A stretch of DNA of 64,000 nucleotides from Balanoglossus misakiensis (taxonomy: Eukaryota > Hemichordata). Every line of letters begins with the position of its first letter. Within the stretch, counting starts at the first letter, position 1. Location: positions 1,488,001-1,552,000 of the forward strand of contig CM082590.2 of NCBI GenBank assembly GCA_040954595.2, read 5' to 3'. The notes beneath the pieces were generated by a model. That model saw only the letters and a list, made by a program, of their open reading frames with translations, was not told where the DNA came from and ran no database searches. The position numbers and the translations under genes are program-made. Shown here one piece after another: positions 1 to 12,500 of the stretch.

Positions 1-650
1 ATTAAATTTTCCACTTTTTGTAAGTGAAGCCTGACTGTCGCCTGTCTTAGGTCACCACTTCATAAGAGGTCTTACCCGTCATTGGCACAAACAATCTCAG
101 GAAGTAAGGTTTCTTCCTACCAATGTAGCTATTATATTTTCCACTTTTTGTAAATGAAGCCTGACTGTCGCCTGTCTTAGGTCACCACTTTATAAGCGGT
201 CTTACCCGTCATTGGCACAAACAGTCTCAGGAAGTAAGCTTTCAGCCTACCAATGTAGCTATTGTATTTTCCACTTTTTGTAAGTGAAGCCTGACTGTCG
301 CCTGTCTTAGGTCACCACTTCATAAGCGGTCTTACCCGTCATTGGCACAAACAGTCTCAGGAAGTAAGCTTTCAGCCTACCAATGTAGCTATTGTATTTT
401 CCACTTTTTGTAAGTGAAGCCTGACTGTCGCCTGTCTTAGGTTACCACTTCATAAGCGGTCTTACTCGTCATTGGCACAAATAGTCTAAGGAAGTAAGCT
501 TTCAGCCTACCAATGTAGATATTATATTTTCCACTTTTTGTAAGTGAAGCCTGACTGTCGCCTGTCTTAGGTCACCACTTCATAAGCGGTCTTACCCGTC
601 ATTGGCACAAACAGTCTCAGGAAGTAAGCTTTTAGCCTACCAAAGTAGCT
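1..650. repeat. Higher-order block of five satellite monomers (copy 1)
   Basis: The first monomer has an unusual combination: TTAAATTTT, AAGAGG, ACAATCTC and TTTCTTCC. The same unusual monomer followed by the same order of variant monomers is found again at 2340-2989. The two blocks differ by only a few substitutions, so they are a segmental duplication inside the array rather than chance neighbours. Confidence 0.85.
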
Positions 651-2339
651 ATTATATTTTCCACTTTTTGTAAGTGAAGCCTGACTGTCGCCGGTCTTAG
701 GTCACCACTTCATAAGCGGTCTTACCCGTCATTGGCACAAACAGTCTCAGGAAGTAAGCTTTCAGCCTACCAATGTAGCTATTGTATTTTCCACTTTTTG
801 TAAGTGAAGCCTGACTGTCGCCTGTCTTAGGTCACCACTTCATAAGCGGTCTTACCCGTCATTGGCACAAACAGTCTCAGGAAGTAAGCTTTCAGCCTAC
901 CAATGTAGCTATTGTATTTTCCACTTTTTGTAAGTGAAGCCTGACTGTCGCCTGTCTTAGGTTACCACTTCATAAGCGGTCTTACTCGTCATTGGCACAA
1001 ATAGTCTAAGGAAGTAAGCTTTCAGCCTACCAATTTAGATATTATATTTTCCACTTTTTGTAAGTGAAGCCTGACTGTCGCCTGTCTTAGGTCACCACTT
1101 CATAAGCGGTCTTACCCGTCATTGGCACAAACAGTCTCAGGAAGTAAGCTTTTAGCCTACCAAAGTAGCTATTATATTTTCCACTTTTTGTAAGTGAAGC
1201 CTGACTGTCGCCTGTCTTAGGTCACCACTTCATAAGCGGTCTTACCCGTCATTGGCACAAACAGTCTAAGGAAGTAAGCTTTTAGCCTACCAATGTAGCT
1301 ATTATATTTTCCACTTTTTGTAAGTGAAGCCTGACTGTCGCCTGTCTTAGGTCACCACTTCATAAGAGGTCTTACCCGTCATTGGCACAAACAGTCTCAG
1401 GAAGTAAGCTTTCAGCCTACCAATGTAGCTATTGTATTTTCCACTTTTTGTAAGTGAAGCCTGACTATCGCCTGTCTTAGGTCACCACTTTATAAGCGGT
1501 CTTACCCGTCATTGGCACAAACAGTCTCAGGAAGTAAGCTTTCAGCCTACCAATGTAGCTATTATATTTTCCACTTTTTGTAAGTGAAGCCTGACTGTCG
1601 CCTGTCTTAGGTCACCACTTCATAAGCGGTCTTACCCGTCATTGGCACAAACAGTATCAGGAAGTAAGCTTTCAGCCTACCAATGTAGCTATTATATTTT
1701 CCACTTTTTGTAAGTGAAGCCTGACTGTCGCCTGTCTTAGGTCACCACTTCATAAGCGGTCTTACCCGTCATTGGCACAAACAGTCTAAGGAAGTAAGCT
1801 TTTAGCCTACCAATGTAGCTATTATATTTTCCACTTTTTGTAACTGAAGCCTGACTGTCACCTGTCTTAGGTCACCACTTCATAAGCGGTCTTACCCGTC
1901 ATTGGCACAAACAGTCTCAGGAAGTAAGCTTTCAGCCTACCAATGTAGCTATTATATTTTCCACTTTTTGTAAGTGAAGCCTGCCTGTCGCCTGTCTTAG
2001 GTCACCACTTCATAAGCAGTCTTACCCGTCATTGGCACAAACAGTCTCAGGAAGTTATCTTTCAGCCTACCAATGTAGCTATTGTAATTTCCACTTTTTG
2101 TAAGTGAAGCCTGACTGTCGCCTGTCTTAGGTCACCACTTCATAAGCGGTCTTACCCGTCATTGGCACAAACAGTCTCAGGAAGTAAGCTTTCAGCCTAC
2201 CATTGTAGCTATTATATTTTCCACTTTTTGTAAGTGAAGCCTGACTGTCGCCTGTCTTAGGTCACCACTTCATCAGCGGTCTTACCGTCATTGGCACAAA
2301 CAGTCTCAGGAAGTAAGCTTTCAGCCTACCAATGTAGCT

Positions 2340-2989
2340 ATTAAATTTTCCACTGTTTGTAAGTGAAGCCTGACTGTCGCCTGTCTTAGGTCACCACTTC
2401 ATAAGAGGTCTTACCCGTCATTGGCACAAACAATCTCAGGAATTAAGGTTTCTTCCTACCAATGTAGCTATTATATTTTCCACTTTTTGTAAATGAAGCC
2501 TGACTGTCGCCTGTCTTAGGTCACCACTTCATAAGCGGTCTTACCCGTCATTGGCACAAACAGTCTCAGGAAGTAAGCTTTCAGCCTACCAATGTAGCTA
2601 TTGTATTTTCCACTTTTTGTAAGTGAAGCCTGACTGTCGCCTGTCTTAGGTCACCACTTCATAAGCGGTCTTACCCGTCATTGGCACAAACATTCTCAGG
2701 AAGTAAGCTTTCAGCCTACCAATGTAGCTATTGTATTTTCCACTTTTTGTAAGTGAACCCTGACTGTCGCCTGTCTTAGGTTACCACTTCATAAGCGGTC
2801 TTACTCGTCATTGGCACAAATAGTCTAAGGAAGTAAGCTTTCAGCCTACCAATGTAGATATTATATTTTCCACTTTTTGTAAGTGAAGCCTGACTGTCGC
2901 CTGTCTTAGGTCACCACTTCATAAGCGGTCTTACCCGTCATTGGCACAAACAGTCTCAGGAAGTAAGCTTTTAGCCTACCAAAGTAGCT
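2340..2989. repeat. Higher-order block of five satellite monomers (copy 2)
   Basis: This repeats the monomer order of 1-650, including the ATTAAATTTT start and the TTTCTTCC variant. After it the order skips directly to the monomer type seen at 1171. Copy 2 therefore lacks a four-monomer stretch present in copy 1, an unequal-exchange signature. Confidence 0.8.
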
Positions 2990-3599
2990 ATTATATTTTC
3001 CACTTTTTGTAAGTGAAGCCTGACTTTCGCCTGTCTTAGGTCACCACTTCATAAGCGGTCTTACCCGTCATTGGCACAAACAGTCTAAGGAAGTAAGCTT
3101 TTAGCCTACCAATGTAGCTATTATATTTTCCACTTTTTGTAAGTGAAGCCTGACTGTCGCCTGTCTTAGGTCACCACTTCATAAGAGGTCTTACCCGTCA
3201 TTGGCACAAACAGTCTCAGGAAGTAAGCTTTCAGCCTACCAATGTAGCTATTGTATTTTCCACTTTTTGTAAGTGAAGCCTGACTATCGCCTGTCTTAGG
3301 TCACCACTTTATAAGCGGTCTTACCCGTCATTGGCACAAACAGTCTCAGGAAGTAAGCTTTCAGCCTACCAATGTAGCTATTATATTTTCCACTTTTTGT
3401 AAGTGAAGCCTGACTGTCGCCTGTCTTAGGTCACCACTTCATAAGCGGTCTTACCCGTCATTGGCACAAACAGTCTCAGGAAGTAAGCTTTCAGCCTACC
3501 CATGTAGCTATTGTATTTTCCACTTTTTGTAAGTGAAGCCTGACTGTCGCCTGTCTTAGGTCACCACTTCATAAGCGGTCTTACCCGTCATTGGCACAA

Positions 3600-6500
3600 A
3601 CAGTCTCAGGAAGTAAGCTTTTAGCCTACTACATGGCACAAACAGTCTCAGGAAGTAAGCTTTTAGCCTACTACATGGCACAAACAGTCTAAGGAAGTAA
3701 GCTTTTAGCCTACCAATGTAGCTATTATATTTTCCACTTTTTGTAAGTGAAGCCTGACTGTCGCCTGTCTTAGGTCACCACTTCATAAGCGGTCTTACCC
3801 GTCATTGGCACAAACAGTCTCAGGAAGTAAGCTTTTAGCCTATTACATGGCACAAACAGTCTAAGGAAGTAAGCTTTCAGCCTACCAATGTAGCTATTAT
3901 ATTTTCCACTTTTTGTAAGTAAAGCCTGACTGTCGCCTGTCTTAGGTCACCACTTCATAAGCGGTCTTACCCGTCATTGGCACAAACAGTCTAAGGAAGT
4001 AAGCTTTTAGCCTACCAATGTAGCTATTATATTTTCCACTTTTTGTAACTGAAGCCTGACTGTCACCTGTCTTAGGTCACCACTTCATAAGCGGTCTTAC
4101 CCGTCATTGGCACAAACAGTCTCAGGAAGTAAGCTTTCAGCCTACCAATGTAGCTATTATATTTTCCACTTTTTGTAAGTGAAGCCTGCCTGTCGCCTGT
4201 CTTAGGTCACCACTTCATAAGCAGTCTTACCCGTCATTGGCACAAACAGTCTCAGGAAGTTATCTTTCAGCCTACCAATGTAGCTATTGTAATTTCCACT
4301 TTTTGTAAGTGAAGCCTGACTGTCGCCTGTCTTAGGTCACCACTTCATAAGCGGTCTTACCCGTCATTGGCACAAACAGTCTCAGGAAGTAAGCTTTCAG
4401 CCTACCAATGTAGCTATTGTAATTTCCACTTTTTGTAAGTGAAGCCTGACTGTCGCCTGTCTTAGGTCACCACTTCATAAGCGGTCTTACCCGTCATTGG
4501 CACAAACAGTCTAAGGAAGTAAGCTTTTAGCCTACCAAAGTAGCTATTATATTTTCCACTTTTTGTAAGTGAAGCCTGACTGTCGCCTGTCTTAGGTCAC
4601 CACTTCATAAGCGGTCTTACCCGTCATTGGCACAAACAGTCTAAGGAAGTAAGCTTTTAGCCTACCAATGTAGCTATTATATTTTCCACTTTTTGTAAGT
4701 GAAGCCTGACTGTCGCCTGTCTTAGGTCACCACTTCATAAGCGGTCTTACCCGTCATTGGCACAAACAGTCTAAGGAAGTAAGCTTTTAGCCTACCAATG
4801 TAGCTATTATATTTTCCACTTTTTGTAAGTGAAGCCTGACTGTCGCCTGTCTTAGGTCACCACTTCATAAGAGGTCTTACCCGTCATTGGCACAAACAGT
4901 CTCAGGAAGTAAGCTTTCAGCCTACCAATGTAGCTATTGTATTTTCCACTTTTTGTAAGTGAAGCCTGACTATCGCCTGTCTTAGGTCACCACTTTATAA
5001 GCGGTCTTACCCGTCATTGGCACAAACAGTCTCAGGAAGTAAGCTTTCAGCCTACCAATGTAGCTATTATATTGTCCACTTTTTGTAAGTGAAGCCTGAC
5101 TGTCGCCTGTCTTAGGTCACCACTTCATAAGCGGTCTTACCCGTCATTGGCACAAACAGTCTCAGGAAGTAAGCTTTTAGCCTACTACATGGCACAAACA
5201 GTCTCAGGAAGTAAGCTTTTAGCCTACTACATGGCACAAACAGTCTAAGGAAGTAAGCTTTTAGCCTACCAATGTAGCTATTATATTTTCCACTTTTTGT
5301 AAGTGAAGCCTGACTGTCGCCTGTCTTAGGTCACCACTTCATAAGCGGTCTTACCCGTCATTGGCACAAACAGTCTCAGGAAGTAAGCTTTTAGCCTATT
5401 ACATGGCACAAACAGTCTAAGGAAGTAAGCTTTCAGCCTACCAATGTAGCTATTATATTTTCCACTTTTTGTAAGTGAAGCCTGACTGTCGCCTGTCTTA
5501 GGTCACCACTTCATAAGCGGTCTTACCCGTCCTTGGCACAAACAGTCTAAGGAAGTAAGCTTTTAGCCTACCAATGTAGCTATTATATTTTCCACTTTTT
5601 GTAACTGAAGCCTGACTGTCACCTGTCTTAGGTCACCACTTCATAAGCGGTCTTACCCGTCATTGGCACAAACAGTCTAAGGAAGTAAGCTTTTAGCCTA
5701 CCAATGTAGCTATTATATTTTCCACTTTTTGTAAGTGAAGCCTGACTGTCGCCTGTCTTAGGTCACCACTTCATAAGAGGTCTTACCCGTCATTGGCACA
5801 AACAGTCTCAGGAAGTAAGCTTTCAGCCTACCAATGTAGCTATTGTATTTTCCACTTTTTGTAAGTGAAGCCTGACTATCGCCTGTCTTAGGTCACCACT
5901 TTATAAGCGGTCTTACCCGTCATTGGCACAAACAGTCTCAGGAAGTAAGCTTTCAGCCTACCAATGTAGCTATTATATTTTCCACTTTTTGTAAGTGAAG
6001 CCTGACTGTCGCCTGTCTTAGGTCACCACTTCATAAGCGGTCTTACCCGTCATTGGCACAAACAGTCTCAGGAAGTAAGCTTTCAGCCTACCCATGTAGC
6101 TATTGTATTTTCCACTTTTTGTAAGTGAAGCCTGACTGTCGCCTGTCTTAGGTCACCACTTAATAAGCGGTCTTACCCGTCATTGGCACAAACAGTCTCA
6201 GGAAGTAAGCTTTCAGCCTACCCATGTAGCTATTGTATTTTCCACTTTTTGTAAGTGAAGCCTGACTGTCGCCTGTCTTAGGTCACCACTTCATAAGCGG
6301 TCTTACCCGTCATTGGCACAAACAGGCTCAGGAAGTAAGCTTTCAGCCTACCAATGTAGCTATTATATTTTCCACTTTTTGTAAGTGAAGCCTGACTGTC
6401 GCCTGTGTTAGGTCACCACTTCATAAGCGGTCTTACCCGTCATTGGCACAAACAGTCTCAGGAAGTAAGCTTTTAGCCTACTACATGGCACAAACAGTCT

Positions 6501-9500
6501 AAGGAAGTAAGCTTTTAGCCTACCAATGTAGCTATTATATTTTCCACTTTTTGTAAGTGAAGCCTGACTGTCGCCTGTCTTAGGTCACCACTTTATAAGA
6601 GGTCTTACCCGTCATTGGCACAAACAGTCTCAGGAAGTAAGCTTTCAGCCTACCAATGTAGCTATTATATTTTCCACTTTTTGTAAGTGAAGCCTGACTG
6701 TCGCCTGTCTTAGGTCACCACTTCATAAGCGGTCTTACCCGTCATTGGCACAAACAGTCTCAGGAAGTAAGCTTTCAGCCTACCCATGTAGCTATTGTAT
6801 TTTCCACTTTTTGTAAGTGAAGCCTGACTGTCGTCTGTCTTAGGTCACCACTTCATAAGCGGTCTTACCCGTCATTGGCACAAACAGTCTCAGGAAGTAA
6901 GCTTTTAGCCTACTACATGGCACAAACAGTCTAAGGAAGTAAGCTGTTAGCCTACTACATGGCACAAACAGTCTCAGGAAGTAAGCTTTTAGCCTACTAC
7001 ATGGCACAAACAGTCTAAGGAAGTAAGCTTTTAGCCTACCAATGTAGCTATTATATTTTCCACTTTTTGTAAGTGAAGCCTGACTGTCGCCTGTCTTAGG
7101 TCACCACTTCATAAGCGGTCTTACCCGTCATTGGCACAAACAGTCTCAGGAAGTAAGCTTTTAGCCTACTACATTGCACAAACAGTCTAAGGAAGTAAGC
7201 TTTCAGCCTACCAATGTAGCTATTATATTTTCCACTTTTTGTAAGTGAAGCCTGACTGTCGCCTGTCTTAGGTCACCACTTCACAAGCGGTCTTACCCGT
7301 CATTGGCACAAACAGTCTAAGGAAGTAAGCTTTTAGCCTACCAATGTAGCTATTATATTTTCCACTTTTTGTAAGTGAAGCCTGACTGTCGCCTGTCTTA
7401 GGTCACCACTTCACAAGCGGTCTTACCCGTCATTGGCACAAACAGTCTAAGGAAGTAAGCTTTTAGCCTACCAATGTAGCTATTATATTTTCCACTTTTT
7501 GTAACTGAAGCCTGACTGTCACCTGTCTTAGGTCACCACTTCATAAGCGGTCTTACCCGTCATTAGCACAAACAGTCTCAGGAAGTAAGCTTTCAGCCTA
7601 CCAATGTAGCTATTATATTTTCCACTTTTTGTAAGTGAAGCCTGACTGTCGCCTGTCTTAGGTCACCACTTCATAAGCAGTCTTACCCGTCATTGGCACA
7701 AACAGTCTCAGGAAGTAATCTTTAAGCCTACCAATGTAGCTATTGTATTTTCCACTTTTTGTAAGTGAAGCCTGACTGTCACCTGTCTTAGGTCACCACT
7801 TCATAAGCGGTCTTACCCGTCATTGGCACAAACAGTCTCAGGAAGTAAGCTTTCAGCCTACTAATGTAGCTATTGTATTTTCCACTTTTTTGTAAGTGAA
7901 GCCTGACTGTCGCCTGTCTTAGGTCACCACTTCATCAGCGGTCTTACCCGTCATTGGCACAAACAGTCTCAGGAAGTAAGCTCTCAGCCTACCAATGTAG
8001 CTATTATATTTTCCACTTTTTGTAAGTGAAGCCTGATTGTCGCCTGTCTTAGGTCACCACTTTATAAGAGGTCTTACCCGTCATTGGCACAAACAGTCTC
8101 AGGAAGTAAGCTTTCAGCCTACCAATGTAGCTATTATATTTTCCACTTTTTGTAAGTGAAGCCTGACTGTCGCCTGTCTTAGGTCACCACTTCATAAGCG
8201 GTCTTACCCGTCATTGGCACAAACAGTCTCAGGAAGTAAGCTTTCAGCCTACCCATGTAGCTATTGTATTTTCCACTTTTTGTAAGTGAAGCCTGACTGT
8301 CGCCTGTCTTAGGTCACCACTTCATAAGCGGTCTTACCCGTCATTGGCACAAACAGTCTCGGGAAGTAAGCTTTCAGCCAACCAATGTAGCTATTGTATT
8401 TTCCACTTTTTGTAAGTGAAGCCTGACTGTCGTCTGTCTTAGGTCACCACTTCATAAGCGGTCTTACCCGTCATTGGCACAAACAGTCTCAGGAAGTAAG
8501 GTTTCAGCCTACCAATGTAGCTATTATATTTTCCACTTTTTGTAAATGAAGCCTGACTGTCGCCTGTCTTAGGTCACCACTTCATAAGCGGTCTTACCCG
8601 TCATTGGCACAAACAGTCTCAGGAAGTAAGCTTTCAGCCTACCAATGTAGCTATTGTATTTTCCACTTTTTGTAAGTGAAGCCTGACTGTCGCCTGTCTT
8701 AGGTCACCACTTCATAAGCGGTCTTACCCGTCATTGGCACAAACAGTCTCAGGAAGTAAGCTTTGAGCCTACCAATGTACCTATTATATTTTGCACTTTT
8801 TGTAAGTGAAGCCTGACTGTCGCCTGTCTTAGGTCACCACTTCATATGCGGTCTTACCCGTCATTGGCACAAACAGTCTCAGGAAGTAAGCTTTCAGCCT
8901 ACCAATGTAGCTATTATATTTTCCACTTTTTGTAAGTGAAGCCTGACTGTCACCTGTCTTAGGTCACCACTTCATAAAAGGTCTTACCCGTCATTGGCAC
9001 AAACAGTCTCAGGAAGTAAGCTTTCAGCCTACCAATGTAGCTATTGTATTTTCCACTTTTTGTAAGTGAAGCCTGACTGTCGCCTGTCTTAGGTCACCAC
9101 TTCATCAGCGGTCTTACCCGTCATTGGCACAAACAGACTCAGGAAGTAAGCTTTCAGCCTACCAATGTACCTATTATATTTTGCACTTTTTGTAAGTGAA
9201 GCCTGACTGTCGCCTGTCTTAGGTCACCACTTCATAAGCGGTCTTACCCGTCATTGGCACAAACAGTCTCAGGAAGTAAGCTTTCAGCCTACCAATGTAG
9301 CTATTATATTTTCCACTTTTTGTAAGTGAAGCCTGACTGTCACCTGTCTTAGGTCACCACTTCATAAAAGGTCTTACCCGTCATTGGCACAAACAGTCTC
9401 AGGAAGTAAGCTTTCAGCCTACCAATGTAGCTATTGTATTTTCCACTTTTTGTAAGTGAAGCCTGACTGTCGCCTGTCTTAGGTCACCACTTTATAAGCG

Positions 9501-12500
9501 GTCTTACCCGTCATTGGCACAAACAGTCTCAGGAAGTAAGCTTTCAGCCTACCAATGTAGCTATTATATTTTCCACTTTTTGTGAGTGAAGCCTGACTGT
9601 CGCCTGTGTTAGGTCACCACTTCATAAGCGGTCTTACCAGTCATTGGCACAAACAGTCTCAGGAAGTAAGCTTTCAGCCTACCAATATAGCTATTATATT
9701 TTCCACTTTTCGTAAGTGAAGCCTGACTGTCGCCTGTCTTAGGTCACCACTTTATAAAAGGTCTTACCCGTCATTGGCACAAACAGTCTCAGGAAATAAG
9801 GTTTCAGCCTACAAATGTAGCTATTATATTTTCCACTTTTTGTAAGTGAAGCCTGACTGTCGCCTGTCTTAGGTCACCACTTCATAAGCGGTCTTACCTG
9901 TCATTGGCACAAACAGTCTCAGGAAGTAAGCTTTCAGCCTACCAATGTACCTATTATATTTTGCACTTTTTGTAAGTGAAGCCTGACTGTCGCCTGTCTT
10001 AGGTCACCACTTCATAAGCGGTCTTACCCGTCATTGGCACAAACAGTCTCAGGAAGTAAGTTTTCAGCCTACCAATGCAGCTATTATATTTTCCACTTTT
10101 TGTAAGTGAAGCCTGACTGTCACCTGTCTTAGGTCACCACTTCATAAAAGGTCTTACCCGTCATTGGCACAAACAGTCTAAGGAAGTAAGCTTTTAGCCT
10201 ACCAATGTAGCTATTATATTTTCCACTTTTTGTAACTGAAGCCTGACTGTCACCTGTCTTAGGTCACCACTTCATAAGCGGTCTTACCCGTCATTGGCAC
10301 AAACAGTCTCAGGAAGTTATCTTTCAGCCTACCAATGTAGCTATTGTAATTTCCACTTTTTGTAAGTGAAGCCTGACTGTCGCCTGTCTTAGGTCACCAC
10401 TTCATAAGCGGTCTTACCCGTCATTGGCACAAACAGTCTAAGGAAGTAAGCTTTTAGCCTACCAAAGTAGCTATTATATTTTCCACTTTTTGTAAGTGAA
10501 GCCTGACTGTCGCCTGTCTTAGGTCACCACTTCATAAGCGGTCTTACCCGTCATTGGCACAAACAGTCTAAGGAAGTAAGCTTTTAGCCTACCAATGTAG
10601 CTATTATATTTTCCACTTTTTGTAAGTGAAGCCTGACTGTCGCCTGTCTTAGGTCACCACTTCATAAGAGGTCTTACCCGTCATTGGCACAAACAGTCTC
10701 AGGAAGTAAGCTTTCAGCCTACCAATGTAGCTATTTTATTTTCCACTTTTTGTAAGTGAAGCCTGACTATCGCCTGTCTTAGGTCACCACTTTATAAGCG
10801 GTCTTACCCGTCATTGGCACAAACAGTCTCAGGAAGTAAGCTTTCAGCCTACCAATGTAGCTATTATATTTTCCACTTTTTGTAAGTGAAGCCTGACTGT
10901 CGCCTGTCTTAGGTCACCACTTCATAAGCGGTCTTACCCGTCATTGGCACAAACAGTCTCAGGAAGTAAGCTTTCAGCCTACCCATGTAGCTATTGTATT
11001 TTCCACTTTTTGTAAGTGAAGCCTGACTGTCGCCTGTCTTAGGTCACCACTTCATAAGCGGTCTTAACCGTCATTGGCACAAACAGTCTCAGGAAGTAAG
11101 CTTTCAGCCTACCAATGTAGCTATTATATTTTCCACTTTTTGTAAGTGAAGCCTGACTGTCGCCTGTCTTAGGTCACCACTTCATAAGCGGTCTTACCCG
11201 TCATTGGCACAAACAGTCTCTGGAAGTAAGCTTTCAGCCTACCAATGTAGCTATTATATTTTCCACTTTTTGTAAGTGAAGCCTGACTGTCGCCTGTCTT
11301 AGGTCACCACTTCATAAGCGGTCTTACCCGTCATTGGCACAAACAGTCTCAGGAAGTAAGCTTTTAGCCTACTACATGGCACAAACAGTCTAAGGAAGTA
11401 AGCTTTCAGCCTACCAATGTAGCTATTATATTTTCCACTTTTTGTAAGTGAAGCCTGACTGTCGCCTGTCTTAGGTCACCACTTCACAAGCGGTCTTACC
11501 CGTCATTGGCACAAACAGTCTAAGGAAGTAAGCTTTTAGCCTACCAATGTAGCTATTATATTTTCCACTTTTTGTAACTGAAGCCTGACTGTCACCTGTC
11601 TTAGGTCACCACTTCATAAGCGGTCTTACCCGTCATTAGCACAAACAGTCTCAGGAAGTAAGCTTTCAGCCTACCAATGTAGCTATTATATTTTCCACTT
11701 TTTGTAAGTGAAGCCTGACTGTCGCCTGTCTTAGGTCACCACTTCATAAGCAGTCTTACCCGTCATTGGCACAAACAGTCTCAGGAAGTAATCTTTCAGC
11801 CTACCAATGTAGCTATTGTATTTTCCACTTTTTGTAAGTGAAGCCTGACTGTCACCTGTCTTAGGTCACCACTTCATAAGCGGTCTTACCCGTCATTGGC
11901 ACAAACAGTCTCAGGAAGTAAGCTTTCAGCCTACCAATGTACCTATTATATTTTGCACTTTTTGTAACTGAAGCCTGACTGTCGCCTGTCTTAGGTCACC
12001 ACTTCATAAGCGGTCTTACCCGTCATTGGCACAAACAGTCTCAGGAAGTAAGCTTTCAGCCTACCAATGCAGCTATTATATTTTCCACTTTTTGTAAGTG
12101 AAGCCTGACTGTCAACTGTCTTAGGTCACCACTTCATAAAAGGTCTTACCCGTCATTGGCACAAACAGTCTAAGGAAGTAAGCTTTTAGCCTACCAATGT
12201 AGCTATTATATTTTCCACTTTTTGTAACTGAAGCCTGACTGTCACCTGTCTTAGGTCACCACTTCATAAGCGGTCTTACCCGTCATTGGCACAAACAGTC
12301 TCAGGAAGTTATCTTTCAGCCTACCAATGTAGCTATTGTAATTTCCACTTTTTGTAAGTGAAGCCTGACTGTCGCCTGTCTTAGGTCACCACTTCATAAG
12401 CGGTCTTACCCGTCATTGGCACAAACAGTCTAAGGAAGTAAGCTTTTAGCCTACCAAAGTAGCTATTATATTTTCCACTTTTTGTAAGTGAAGCCTGACT

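Noticed and set aside
60-110. CENP-B box in the satellite monomer
   Set aside because: The minus strand reads TTTGTGCCAATGACGGG, which has a mismatch in TTCG and two extra bases before CGGG, so it does not fit the minimal motif.
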